From the NCBI GenBank assembly GCA_024639085.1, contig JAHEJB010000009.1, positions 1 through 41,552 on the forward strand: a DNA stretch of 41,552 bases, read 5' to 3'. The notes beneath the pieces were generated by a model that worked only from the letters and a program-made list of their open reading frames with translations, searched no databases and was not told the DNA's origin. Shown piece after piece: positions 1 through 8,285 of this stretch (position 1 is the first letter of the stretch; every line of letters begins with the position of its first letter). Source of the stretch: Rubricoccaceae bacterium (GTDB taxonomy: Bacteria; Bacteroidota; Rhodothermia; Rhodothermales; Rubricoccaceae). Position numbers and translations under genes: made by a program.

Positions 1-904
1 GTCGAAGGAGGTAGGGCAACTTGTCGGTGGCTTTGGGGAGGATTCGGGTCATAATCTTTTCGTTCTTCCCGTCGAACAGCTTTACAACCAGACGGCGGCA
101 GCACCAGCCTCTCAGCTTCCTATGTGCCTTCTCAACGAGGCGGGTTGTTACCTCGTCGAATCGTTTCTCGTACGTCAGGTCCTCGTCCCATTCAAGGAAA
201 TACGTTGCTGTAGCGGCTTTGGGGGGATGGAACAGTCCGATTGAGCGCTCGCGAGGTGGATTGAGGTAGGCAGAGATTTCTCCACCCACAGCATCTCCAA
301 ACTGCGCCTTCAGGTGCCGCTCTGAAAGTGTCGCCGCGCGGTCCAGTGTGGGGTAGCCGAAAAGCTTCAGGCGTTCTACTACCTCCTCTTCAAAGCCCAG
401 ATTGCTCAAAACGTCCACTGACGTGTGTTTGAAGAACCCTGGCAACCTCTTTTTGGCAAGCGAGAGTACGTAGCCGGATGCGGCTCGCGCCGCTGCCAGT
501 CGCGCGATTCTACGCTTTGGAGCGACACCTACACATGCGTTGAGATCTATCGCGAGCGCTTGCAACTCGGACACGTGCGCGTTGCGCAGGTACGCAACCC
601 CACGTTCGGCTGATTCGAGAAACGGCGTGAGGGTGTGCAGACGCTCCAACACATAATCCCACATGGCGTGCTCACATGTGGAATCGCGGAGGTGAACCGA
701 GGCCCGGTTGGATACATCAGTCACACGATCCGCCGCCATGCCGATTCGCACGCCCGATTGCAGGGCATGATGTGAGGCCGAAACAACTTTTCCACCCTGG
801 ACGACGGCAACAGGGCTTTTCGTGTTCAGCGATCGCGCAACAGCCCACGCCGGAAATGCTGGGAGGTAGAAACAGACCATTCCTTTAGTCAACGCACCTT
901 CCAT
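1..904 (-). CDS. Y-family DNA polymerase-like protein, ImuB-like, apparently lacking catalytic acidic residues; 3' end truncated by window edge
   Basis: Manual translation of the minus strand from ATG at 904 is open to base 1 (absent from ORF track because no stop in window): MEGALTKGMVCFYLPAFPAWAVARSLNTKSPVAVVQGGKVVSASHHALQSGVRIGMAADRV...ACVGVAPKRRIARLAAARA...FGDAVGGEISAYLNPPRERSIGLFHPPKA... Layout fits Y-family palm/fingers/little finger; N-terminal 'YLPAFP' resembles ImuB 'WLPxFP'. Starts 8 nt after the LexA stop. Confidence 0.7.
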   Translation of the reverse strand, partial: MEGALTKGMVCFYLPAFPAWAVARSLNTKSPVAVVQGGKVVSASHHALQSGVRIGMAADRVTDVSNRASVHLRDSTCEHAMWDYVLERLHTLTPFLESAERGVAYLRNAHVSELQALAIDLNACVGVAPKRRIARLAAARAASGYVLSLAKKRLPGFFKHTSVDVLSNLGFEEEVVERLKLFGYPTLDRAATLSERHLKAQFGDAVGGEISAYLNPPRERSIGLFHPPKAATATYFLEWDEDLTYEKRFDEVTTRLVEKAHRKLRGWCCRRLVVKLFDGKNEKIMTRILPKATDKLPYLLR

Positions 905-912
905 CTCTTCAC

Positions 913-1545
913 TCAGTTGAATTCCGTGACGGAGATAGCCGAGAGCAGCACACCTTGGATAGAAACGTCCTCCGCACCTACCCGTCGCTCTTTGTAGTTC
1001 GGGTTCTCGGGGACGAGGCGCACAAACTCGCCATCGGCGTAGACTCGTTTGAGCGTGCCACCGTCGCCCGCCACCCACACGGCACAGATGGCACCGGACT
1101 TTGGGGCAACGTTTGGGCGCATGAGGGCGAGCATCCCCGAGTGCAACCCGGCACCCACCATCGAGTCGCCATCAACAGTGAGGAGGTAGTCGCCCGGTTT
1201 TGTGTCGGGAAACAGATCGGTCACATGGCTGAGCCACTCCACCTCAGCATCTTCTGCGTACCACGTAGGGCCAGCGGGAATCGACCCAGCCAGCGGGAGG
1301 CCGCGCCTCCGGCCGGAGGCTTTGTCGGTCAGCGCGTAGCGTCGCCATCCGCCCTCTTTCGGCGCCGTAACGTAGCCCTTGCGCTCCAGCACGAGCAAGT
1401 GCTCGTACGCAGAGGACGAGCTGCTAAAGCCAAATTCGTTGGCGATCTGCGAGCCGCGCGGGAAACGCCCGCTGTGGCGTTCGGAGAAGCCGACGATATA
1501 GTCGAGCACGCGCTGCTGGGCAGGCGTCAGTTCATCGTCAAACAT
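913..1545 (-). CDS. lexA: LexA-type repressor (winged-helix DNA-binding domain plus S24 autoprotease)
   Basis: MFDDELTPAQQRVLDYIVGFSERHSGRFPRGSQIANEFGFSS... HTH; candidate Ala-Gly cleavage site in 'LPLAGSIP'; 'GDSMVGAGLHSGMLALM' Ser and 'GGTLKRVY' Lys. ORF track start 1608 is probably upstream of the true start (Met at 1545). Confidence 0.85.
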   Translation of the reverse strand: MFDDELTPAQQRVLDYIVGFSERHSGRFPRGSQIANEFGFSSSSSAYEHLLVLERKGYVTAPKEGGWRRYALTDKASGRRRGLPLAGSIPAGPTWYAEDAEVEWLSHVTDLFPDTKPGDYLLTVDGDSMVGAGLHSGMLALMRPNVAPKSGAICAVWVAGDGGTLKRVYADGEFVRLVPENPNYKERRVGAEDVSIQGVLLSAISVTEFN

Positions 1546-1670
1546 GATCCCGGGGAAGGAATAGGACCCACAAGATGCAGCAAGTGAAAGAAAAAATCTC
1601 GGCAACACCGAAGTTTTTCTTTTTAATAGGCCCTTGACTACCCCATTCGCCGTTTTTATCCATTATCCGA

Positions 1671-1853
1671 TGCTCTTCAACGCTGCTTGTACCGTCTTGG
1701 GCAGTAGCTACCCCGATACGGGTGTTCCTTGTAGGAAGGCCATCCTTTCTTGGGCACGGTGAAATATGGTTCAGCCGTTAGCATGTGTATTCGGCTTTAT
1801 TCTCTGCGGATGTCACGGCAGTCTGCTGCCTGCCACATCATCCACGGTGTGCG
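1671..1853 (+). repeat. Diverged direct repeat, copy 1 (non-coding or decayed)
   Basis: Hand alignment with 5408-5566: shared CTCTTCAACG, TTCCTTG..GAAGGC.ATCCTTTCT.GGGCACGGTGA.ATA.GGTTC.GCCGT, ATTCGGCTT.ATTC, CGGCAGTC, ATCATCC(A)ACGGTGTGCG. Confidence 0.75.
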
Positions 1854-2360
1854 AGCACAATTTTGCCATAATCCAGTTTGTGCTTGGTTTTCGAAGACCT
1901 TTGTCTAACCGCACGCTACTGATTCGACCGAACAATTGTCTTGGAAGTGCATGATCGGTGTGGTACCTCTGCGCTCGAGGCGCTACGTGTGGAGCCAAGC
2001 ACTAGATCACCAATTGGCAAGTACCCGTTTCTAGCCTACTACGTCAACGGCGTTTGCACTACCGCACGCGTCCCAATCTGTGGATCCCGCAAAGATCCGA
2101 CCTTGGTTATATCGCCATTCAGAACTACGAAACTTCCAAATTGGAGTCCATGAAATGCCGGCCACGCGGCGAACACACAATACTTGATCAATTAGTAACA
2201 ATGTGAGAAAGCGTCATTTTAGAGCAATGAAGAAGGATTATTGAGCATATCGGAGTGAAATATTCTCCAGATTGAGTCTCTGGCCGGAATTTTGTGCGAC
2301 AGAGTACGATTTCTGCAGGGGCACTCCATATCCACTCAACAATGCAATTCTCTTCTCGCT

Positions 2361-2915
2361 ATGCCACAGTCGTTTTTGGCCCTGGGGGCCATTGTAATTG
2401 TCACGTTCCTGTCGCTTCAGCAGACGCGCCATGCCACCCACACCCAAATCGATAAGATCGACATCGATGTCACGACAATGGCGACGCAGATTGCCGTTGA
2501 CCGACTAGACGAGATGCGTCTTCTTGCCTTTGATGAAGCGACCAAAGGAGACAGGATCTGGTTGGCGTCGCAGATGACAACTCTTCTTCCATTTTCCTCC
2601 GATCCTGAGCACCTTTTCGAATCCTTTCCAGAGCGCCGCGCAGCTCATGGCACAGGACCGGACGTGGCGCATGACGACCTCGATGACTTCGATGCTGCTA
2701 CCCACACCGTGGTCAAGTCTACCCAAGAAGGCACGTTGCAGTTCAGCGTCGATACAGTTGTCGGATATGTGCAGAACGACAGTATTGGGGCCAACTCCAG
2801 CGTTCCGACAAATATCAAGAAGGCTTTTGTTCGGGTAACCGCCGTGGGCGTTCAGCCTGTTGCTTCCGTCACGATTTCTCAGATCTTTTCGTGCGGTAGC
2901 CCGTGCGCTTGGTAG
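2361..2915 (+). CDS. Hypothetical pilin/pseudopilin-like protein (single N-terminal TM helix)
   Basis: MPQSFLALGAIVIVTFLSLQQTRHATHTQIDKIDIDVTTMATQIAVDRLDEMRLLAFDEAT...; N-terminal hydrophobic helix continuing into a polar helix, first of three similarly organised genes. Confidence 0.5.
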   Translation: MPQSFLALGAIVIVTFLSLQQTRHATHTQIDKIDIDVTTMATQIAVDRLDEMRLLAFDEATKGDRIWLASQMTTLLPFSSDPEHLFESFPERRAAHGTGPDVAHDDLDDFDAATHTVVKSTQEGTLQFSVDTVVGYVQNDSIGANSSVPTNIKKAFVRVTAVGVQPVASVTISQIFSCGSPCAW

Positions 2916-2940
2916 TAACTAGTTCCCAAGTTTAATAGAT

Positions 2941-3498
2941 ATGCAGTTCATTTTCGACAACTTAATAGCGATGATGGTGACAGGTGTCATCATCTTGATC
3001 CTTGCGACGAACTATCAGTCGAGCCGGAGGGAATCCATAGACACAACCGCCTATTACTCTTTGAATAGAAGCGTCTCATCGTTCAAGGAGGTCGTAAACC
3101 GCGATCTCCGTTGTCTGAGTGGAGTTGTGTCGCTTAGTGAGGTCGACAGTTCGTTTCAGTTTTTTGCCCGCGTTTCGCCCGGTGGGAGTACAGAACATCT
3201 TGTCGAATACCGCCGAACGTTAGGAGAGTTGTATGACGGCGTCCAGACATTCCGCATATCCCGATTGGTCGACGGACAACCGGACGGTGAAACCGCGTTT
3301 GAACTTACTGACTGGCAGCTTCAGATCCTGGACGATGACGGTCTCCCAGCGACGGGGCCTGAGAATGCGGATAGGGTGCACTTTGCCTTCGAAGCGATGA
3401 CGCCGTTGGCCTTGACGAGCGCGTCAACGCCATCAGACGATGTCAATTCCCGGTTCGAAGCGGTTATTCATCCGCCGATCCTCAACCCACTGTTTTAA
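2941..3498 (+). CDS. Hypothetical pseudopilin-like protein
   Basis: MQFIFDNLIAMMVTGVIILILATNYQSSRRESIDTTAYYSLNRSVSSFKEVVNRDL...; N-terminal TM helix, soluble C-terminal domain, next to other pilin-like genes. Confidence 0.5.
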   Translation: MQFIFDNLIAMMVTGVIILILATNYQSSRRESIDTTAYYSLNRSVSSFKEVVNRDLRCLSGVVSLSEVDSSFQFFARVSPGGSTEHLVEYRRTLGELYDGVQTFRISRLVDGQPDGETAFELTDWQLQILDDDGLPATGPENADRVHFAFEAMTPLALTSASTPSDDVNSRFEAVIHPPILNPLF

Positions 3499-3520
3499 CC
3501 ATCAATCGTATCAAGTCATC

Positions 3521-4699
3521 ATGGGGAATTTCATCTCATTCCTAGCCGTTGTCGCCTTTCTCGTTCTTGGCGGAATCGTTCTCATGGGCACGCAGCAGCG
3601 GATGCATGAAACGAGCCAAGGAGTAGCAGACGACGAATATGCCGTACTTGCCACCAATGTTGCCGTTTCGGGGGCAGAAAGAGCCAAACAGCACCTCACA
3701 AGATCCTTCACGGGAGCGTCATTTGAAGGCAACTTCGAAGAGGGCACGTATGACGTTGACATTACTATTTCGGGTTCGACGGCGACAATAATTTCCGAAG
3801 GAACAGTTCTAACCTCCGATGGCGACATCGCGAAAAAGACTGTTAGAATTGTCGTTGAACCAGCTCCTGAGCCTGTTCCTGGTTCATTCGCATCTGGTCT
3901 GCTGGTTGATGGTGATTTAACCATCGGCGGCCATGGAGACATTTTGTCCATTGGCGTTTCAGACTCTACGGCTTTGACCATGAACGCGAACGTCCACACA
4001 AACTCCAGACTCCAGGTCATTGGCTCGGCTGCAAGGGTAGCGGGCTTTGGCAGCTATTCAGGTTCACTTCTTGGTGGGCATGCTGGCACCGTGTTTCAGC
4101 CTAATTACAATCCAGATGGCAATCCTTCCATCGCCTCTGCTCCACGATTAGATTTTCCCTCCATTGATCCGGTACAAATGGGCATCGATCTCGGAATCGA
4201 CGTAAACATCAGTACGGATATGCCTGATTCGTGGAATGAGTCAGCCACTCTCCCAGCCCGTTACAACTGCGAACTAACCGGGACGCTAGAGGGCGGTTCT
4301 TCGACGAACCCGCGTGTTGTCTACTGTCCAGGTCATCTCCGCATGGATGACCTGCTTATCGAGGGCTACGCCATCATTATATCTAAAGGCTATACCGAAA
4401 TCGATGGATTAGTGCACACCGACGTTTCTACCTATCCAGATGGAGAAACAAGCAGCCTGGCTATTTACTCTGGCAACGACATCATCATGAACGGCGGAGA
4501 CGTGGTCTGGGCGCAGCTCTTCACGAACGGGACACTGCAATACCTTGGCAATGTTGACATCTATGGCAGTCTAATTACCAAGGGTGCACTTGTTTTGAGC
4601 GGTAACGCCGATATCCATTATCGCCCAGCCCACATTGCTCTTGTCGCACCGCGAGAACGAAATCCGCGTTTGCTTATGGTTGCCTATTCGGAGGAGTGA
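3521..4699 (+). CDS. PilX-like protein with N-terminal TM helix and a polymer-forming/beta-helix-like C-terminal region
   Basis: MGNFISFLAVVAFLVLGGIVLMGTQQRMHETSQGVADDEYAVLATNVAVSGAERAKQHL... followed by Gly/Asn/Asp-rich repetitive beta-type sequence (LLVDGDLTIGGHGDIL...GNDIIMNGGDVVWAQLFTNGTLQYLGNVDIYGSLITKGALVLSGNADIHY). Confidence 0.55.
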   Translation: MGNFISFLAVVAFLVLGGIVLMGTQQRMHETSQGVADDEYAVLATNVAVSGAERAKQHLTRSFTGASFEGNFEEGTYDVDITISGSTATIISEGTVLTSDGDIAKKTVRIVVEPAPEPVPGSFASGLLVDGDLTIGGHGDILSIGVSDSTALTMNANVHTNSRLQVIGSAARVAGFGSYSGSLLGGHAGTVFQPNYNPDGNPSIASAPRLDFPSIDPVQMGIDLGIDVNISTDMPDSWNESATLPARYNCELTGTLEGGSSTNPRVVYCPGHLRMDDLLIEGYAIIISKGYTEIDGLVHTDVSTYPDGETSSLAIYSGNDIIMNGGDVVWAQLFTNGTLQYLGNVDIYGSLITKGALVLSGNADIHYRPAHIALVAPRERNPRLLMVAYSEE

Positions 4700-5407
4700 T
4701 TACGGTATTGCCGTCAATGTATTGGCCTCCTCTTCTTTCCCCCCGCGAACGCACAAGTTTTGCGTCAACCAAAGGGAAAGTCAACCCGCTTTCGTGACTG
4801 AATTGGCCGAGGGATGCCGTTTCAACAATTGACCGCCTTCCATCAGATGCCCTGAATTCAGATGTGTCTGATCATAAAGATCGTGCCGCTACTGAATTTT
4901 GTCGCCCCCAAAAGGTTTCTATCTGGCTCTATTGGGTGATCAAGCGGAAAGGATGGGCCTAAGCCTACGCATGAAGAAGTAGAGGTGTGGAAGGCCAAAT
5001 CGAAAATGCTGAAATTGTGAATGCAGACGCCGATTCCAATTGATGTCTCCGCCTACAGCACGGACATAAGCGACTGCCAACACTAAGCGCGAAGTGCATG
5101 GCAAGTATGTGCCAGAGCAGCGTCTTCGACTTCTTACCTGCAGGCTTGTAGGCTGAGTGTACGCGGCACAGTACAGATGGGATAACGCCTTGAGGTTCAC
5201 TTTCAGGGGTCGGTATTGGTTTGCAGTCGGTCCAGCAATTATTGCTTTGACACAAAAACTAGCAGCACTCCCACGGCTGATTTCCAGGCCCATGCTGGGT
5301 TCGCCAGCGGAGAAACTTTGACGATCACTCATTCTTGTTCACAATGTGTTGGTTTCCCGATGTCCCGTATTCATCTGCGCATCGTGCGCTAAGCGTCTCC
5401 AGCATCT

Positions 5408-5566
5408 CCTCTTCAACGAGTGTATACGTAGGGTTTTCCTTGCAAGAAGGCTATCCTTTCTCGGGCACGGTGATATAAGGTTCGGCCGTAAACGTATGCA
5501 TTCGGCTTCATTCACGGTAAATGTTGCGGCAGTCACTATCCGCCGTATCATCCAACGGTGTGCGTT
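5408..5566 (+). repeat. Diverged direct repeat, copy 2, just upstream of the cupredoxin-like lipoprotein gene
   Basis: Roughly three-quarters identical to 1671-1853 by hand alignment (copy 1 has about 35 extra bp near its 5' end). Confidence 0.75.
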
Positions 5567-5613
5567 GGACGAGGCTGAGGCCCGAACGATTCCACATCTT
5601 GGAGGATATGTGC

Positions 5614-6600
5614 ATGAACGTCATCGCTACTCTCAATCACAAAGCAGCCCAGCCCATACTTGCTGCGGTGCTCTTGGCCGCTGTCACCATCGCGTCATTC
5701 GGTTGTGGTGGGGATGAAAGCGCGCCTGCGTCTCCAATTCCATCGGCTAGCGGACCTAATGTTGTCGAGATGAGCGTCATCGACCTCATCTTCGAAGGGC
5801 CTGATGAAATTTCATCGGGTTGGACCACGTTTAGGCTAAAGAATACGTCCGGTATGATACACTTTGCCGTTCTGGAGCGGCTGCCTGATGACAGAGGAAT
5901 AGCAGAACAGCAGCAGGAGATCGCGGCGGTTTTCCAGAGAGGAATGGACCGTATCAACCAGGGTGAAGCAGATGCTGCTGTAGAAGCTTTTGGCGCACTC
6001 CCTGAGTGGCGCAACGACATCATCTACATGGGTGGTCCTGGTCTTATCGCACCTTGGCAAACCGCGGAAACGACAGTCCTATTGGAGCCAGGCACGTACG
6101 TGCTCGAGTGTTATGTCAAGACCGTAGGTGTATTTCACTCGTATAACCCCGTCCCCGAACTCTATGGAATGGTGCACGAGATCACGGTGACGGACGAGCC
6201 ATCCGGCGCACAAGAGCCCGTGGCCGACATTGACATCACAATCTCAAGCGAGCGCGGGATTGACGTTGAAGGTGACATCGGATTGGGAAGGCATACAGTG
6301 GCAGTCCATTTTGAGGACCAGGTAGTCTATGATCACCTCTATGGGCATGATGTCCACCTCGTCCGGCTAACCGAAAACACAGACATGGATGCTCTGGCGG
6401 CATGGATGGACTGGAGCCAACCACATGGTCTTGAGACTCCTGCACCAGCTGAATTCCTGGGCGGATTGCACGAAATGCCTGCCGGTCAGACTGGCTACTT
6501 CACGATTGACCTAAAGCCAGGCAGCTACGCCTGGATAGCCGAGGTACCAGATCCGGCCGGGAAGATGATGCTTCAGACGTTTAACACATCGGTGCGGTAA
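5614..6600 (+). CDS. Putative lipoprotein with two tandem cupredoxin-like domains
   Basis: ATG at 5614 preceded by GGAGG (5601-5605); MNVIATLNHKAAQPILAAVLLAAVTIASFGCGGDES signal/lipobox; two Ig/cupredoxin-like halves, first with H...C...H...M (MIHFAVLE; LECYVKTVGVFHSYNPVPELYGM). Confidence 0.6.
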   Translation: MNVIATLNHKAAQPILAAVLLAAVTIASFGCGGDESAPASPIPSASGPNVVEMSVIDLIFEGPDEISSGWTTFRLKNTSGMIHFAVLERLPDDRGIAEQQQEIAAVFQRGMDRINQGEADAAVEAFGALPEWRNDIIYMGGPGLIAPWQTAETTVLLEPGTYVLECYVKTVGVFHSYNPVPELYGMVHEITVTDEPSGAQEPVADIDITISSERGIDVEGDIGLGRHTVAVHFEDQVVYDHLYGHDVHLVRLTENTDMDALAAWMDWSQPHGLETPAPAEFLGGLHEMPAGQTGYFTIDLKPGSYAWIAEVPDPAGKMMLQTFNTSVR

Positions 6601-6647
6601 CAACGAATTACAATCGGTCAGACTTGCAGTCAACAAGGGAGGCCATC

Positions 6648-6854
6648 ATGACCAGTACAAAGCAGTTCTTGCTCGACATCGGTATCACTATCCCAATCAC
6701 GTTTGTCGTGGCGGCTTTGGTGACGTTCGTGTACAGCCTCATTGTGCACGGCTCCGGCATAGTGGATTGGGACACGTCATTCTTCCTCGCAATCTTCCTC
6801 GGAATCGTGCTGCCATTATCGAGGGCCGCAGGAGCCAGAAAGGTGGAAATCTGA
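6648..6854 (+). CDS. Small membrane protein, unknown function
   Basis: MTSTKQFLLDIGITIPITFVVAALVTFVYSLIVHGSGIVDWDTSFFLAIFLGIVLPLSRAAGARKVEI; AAGGGAGG upstream of ATG at 6648; two hydrophobic segments. Confidence 0.6.
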   Translation: MTSTKQFLLDIGITIPITFVVAALVTFVYSLIVHGSGIVDWDTSFFLAIFLGIVLPLSRAAGARKVEI

Positions 6855-6855
6855 C

Positions 6856-7098
6856 CTACGGCAGGAAAGCGGCGACGCCTTTACTTTCGCCTGCTCGTTC
6901 GAGACGGAACAAGTCCATCGAACGGATCTTGCCCTCTTGAATGCTCTGCCGGATGCGCTCTATCCGCCTTTCGCCGGCTATCTCCTTTTCGAGTAACTCA
7001 TCCAGCCAGCGCTCGCAACGCTCCCGCTGCGCGGCAGACAGGTACACGTAGGGATGGGCGGGGCTGCTGAGCATGAGTGATTCCTGTAGTTGTATCAT
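6856..7098 (-). CDS. Small hypothetical protein, helical, possibly YdeI-domain-like
   Basis: MIQLQESLMLSSPAHPYVYLSAAQRERCERWLDELLEKEIAGERRIERIRQSIQEGKIRSMDLF...; family assignment uncertain. Confidence 0.35.
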   Translation of the reverse strand: MIQLQESLMLSSPAHPYVYLSAAQRERCERWLDELLEKEIAGERRIERIRQSIQEGKIRSMDLFRLERAGESKGVAAFLP

Positions 7099-7165
7099 CA
7101 AAGGTAAGCTGACTGTGCGTGGCAACCACGCATCAAGATCGCGCCATCGACGACGAACATGTTGA

Positions 7166-8149
7166 CTACAGCCACCCCTTACTCAGCCTCGGCTCAACGT
7201 TGGTGACCCGACCCTGAAGTGTATCCACGACCACGCGAAGCCAGCCGATATCGGGTGAGCCGAAAGTCTCGATTCGGGTGAAATTGGAGTAGGGCTGGCC
7301 GGTATCGTCGAGGAGTGGCTGGTCTACATTGAATACGTGCGTATCGCCGTGGATGAGGTAGACGTTGCCTTCGAAAGCGCCAACGTGGGATTTCAGTTGT
7401 GGCAAGAATTCCTCAAATGCCTCCCACGACCTGAAATCAGGGAGAAAACCGATGTTTGCGTGGATCGCAATGAACACACTTTCCGAAGAATCCCGCCGGG
7501 CTATTACAAATGTGTCGGCCAGCCAGGAAATCGCTGCATCCATGCGCGTCTGTACTTCGGCGTCGTGGTCGGCTGTTCGCTCCTCAAAGGATTTCAATCC
7601 GTTCCACGAGCCAACCACATGTATTGTGGCAAAGACCAGTCCGGCGTGTGTCCATCGGCGGTTTTCTACAAACTCACTGAACGACGAATCTGCGGCTTGT
7701 GTGACGAGCGGTATGCGTCGACCGCCGAGGCTCTGCGTCGGATTGCTAAAAAAGATCCGGCGTAGGCTGGCCAAACGATCCAGTGGGTCGTAGTCACCAT
7801 TTCCCGATTCATGGCAATCCGTCCATTCATTGTCGCCGGGTGTGTAAATCACCGGATGAGAAATCTCGTTCAGCCATTCAAAACGTTGCCGGTAATTCTC
7901 GTCCGAGCATCGTCCCCACTGAATGTCGCCGACGTGTAGAAACCACTCAAGGTCGGCCTCATTCACCTCGCGAATGACGCCGTTGAATTCGTCCTCTTCC
8001 CTCTCGAAGTAGGGTCCATCCCCAAAGACCGCGAATGCGAATGAATGTGGAGGTAACGGCTCGGAATCCGGCGCGTTGCACGCTGACAGAAACAGAACAA
8101 ACGCACCTATCAGAGCACGTGGGCCTACGTCTAATACTTTGAAGTGCAT
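7166..8149 (-). CDS. Secreted/lipoprotein metallophosphoesterase-like protein
   Basis: FGDGPYF, HVGDIQW, TPGDNEWTD, HGDTHVF motifs; N-terminal signal with lipobox-like 'LSAC'. Confidence 0.7.
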   Translation of the reverse strand: MHFKVLDVGPRALIGAFVLFLSACNAPDSEPLPPHSFAFAVFGDGPYFEREEDEFNGVIREVNEADLEWFLHVGDIQWGRCSDENYRQRFEWLNEISHPVIYTPGDNEWTDCHESGNGDYDPLDRLASLRRIFFSNPTQSLGGRRIPLVTQAADSSFSEFVENRRWTHAGLVFATIHVVGSWNGLKSFEERTADHDAEVQTRMDAAISWLADTFVIARRDSSESVFIAIHANIGFLPDFRSWEAFEEFLPQLKSHVGAFEGNVYLIHGDTHVFNVDQPLLDDTGQPYSNFTRIETFGSPDIGWLRVVVDTLQGRVTNVEPRLSKGWL

Positions 8150-8232
8150 CCCTGCCGTAGTTAGCGAGGTAAGCTACTGGGAGCGCGCCTGCGAATGAGG
8201 CTTGCAAACATAGCGATTATCCCAAATGAAGA

Positions 8233-8259
8233 ACGGCCTCGCGCATCGCACGAGGCCGT
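8233..8259 (-). terminator. Hairpin downstream of FadL-like gene
   Basis: ACGGCCTCG-cgcatcgca-CGAGGCCGT perfect 9-bp stem; T-rich TTCTTCATTTG follows on minus strand. Confidence 0.7.
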
Positions 8260-8285
8260 CCGCTCGGTTAGTTGTGGGATAAGGG

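Noticed and set aside
955-1587. 210-aa plus-strand ORF opposite lexA
   Set aside because: Fully antisense to a gene with clear domains; low-complexity Arg-rich translation typical of a shadow ORF.
1671-1853. Repeat as an integron attC site
   Set aside because: No convincing RYYYAAC/GTTRRRY core pair and no integrase gene in the window.
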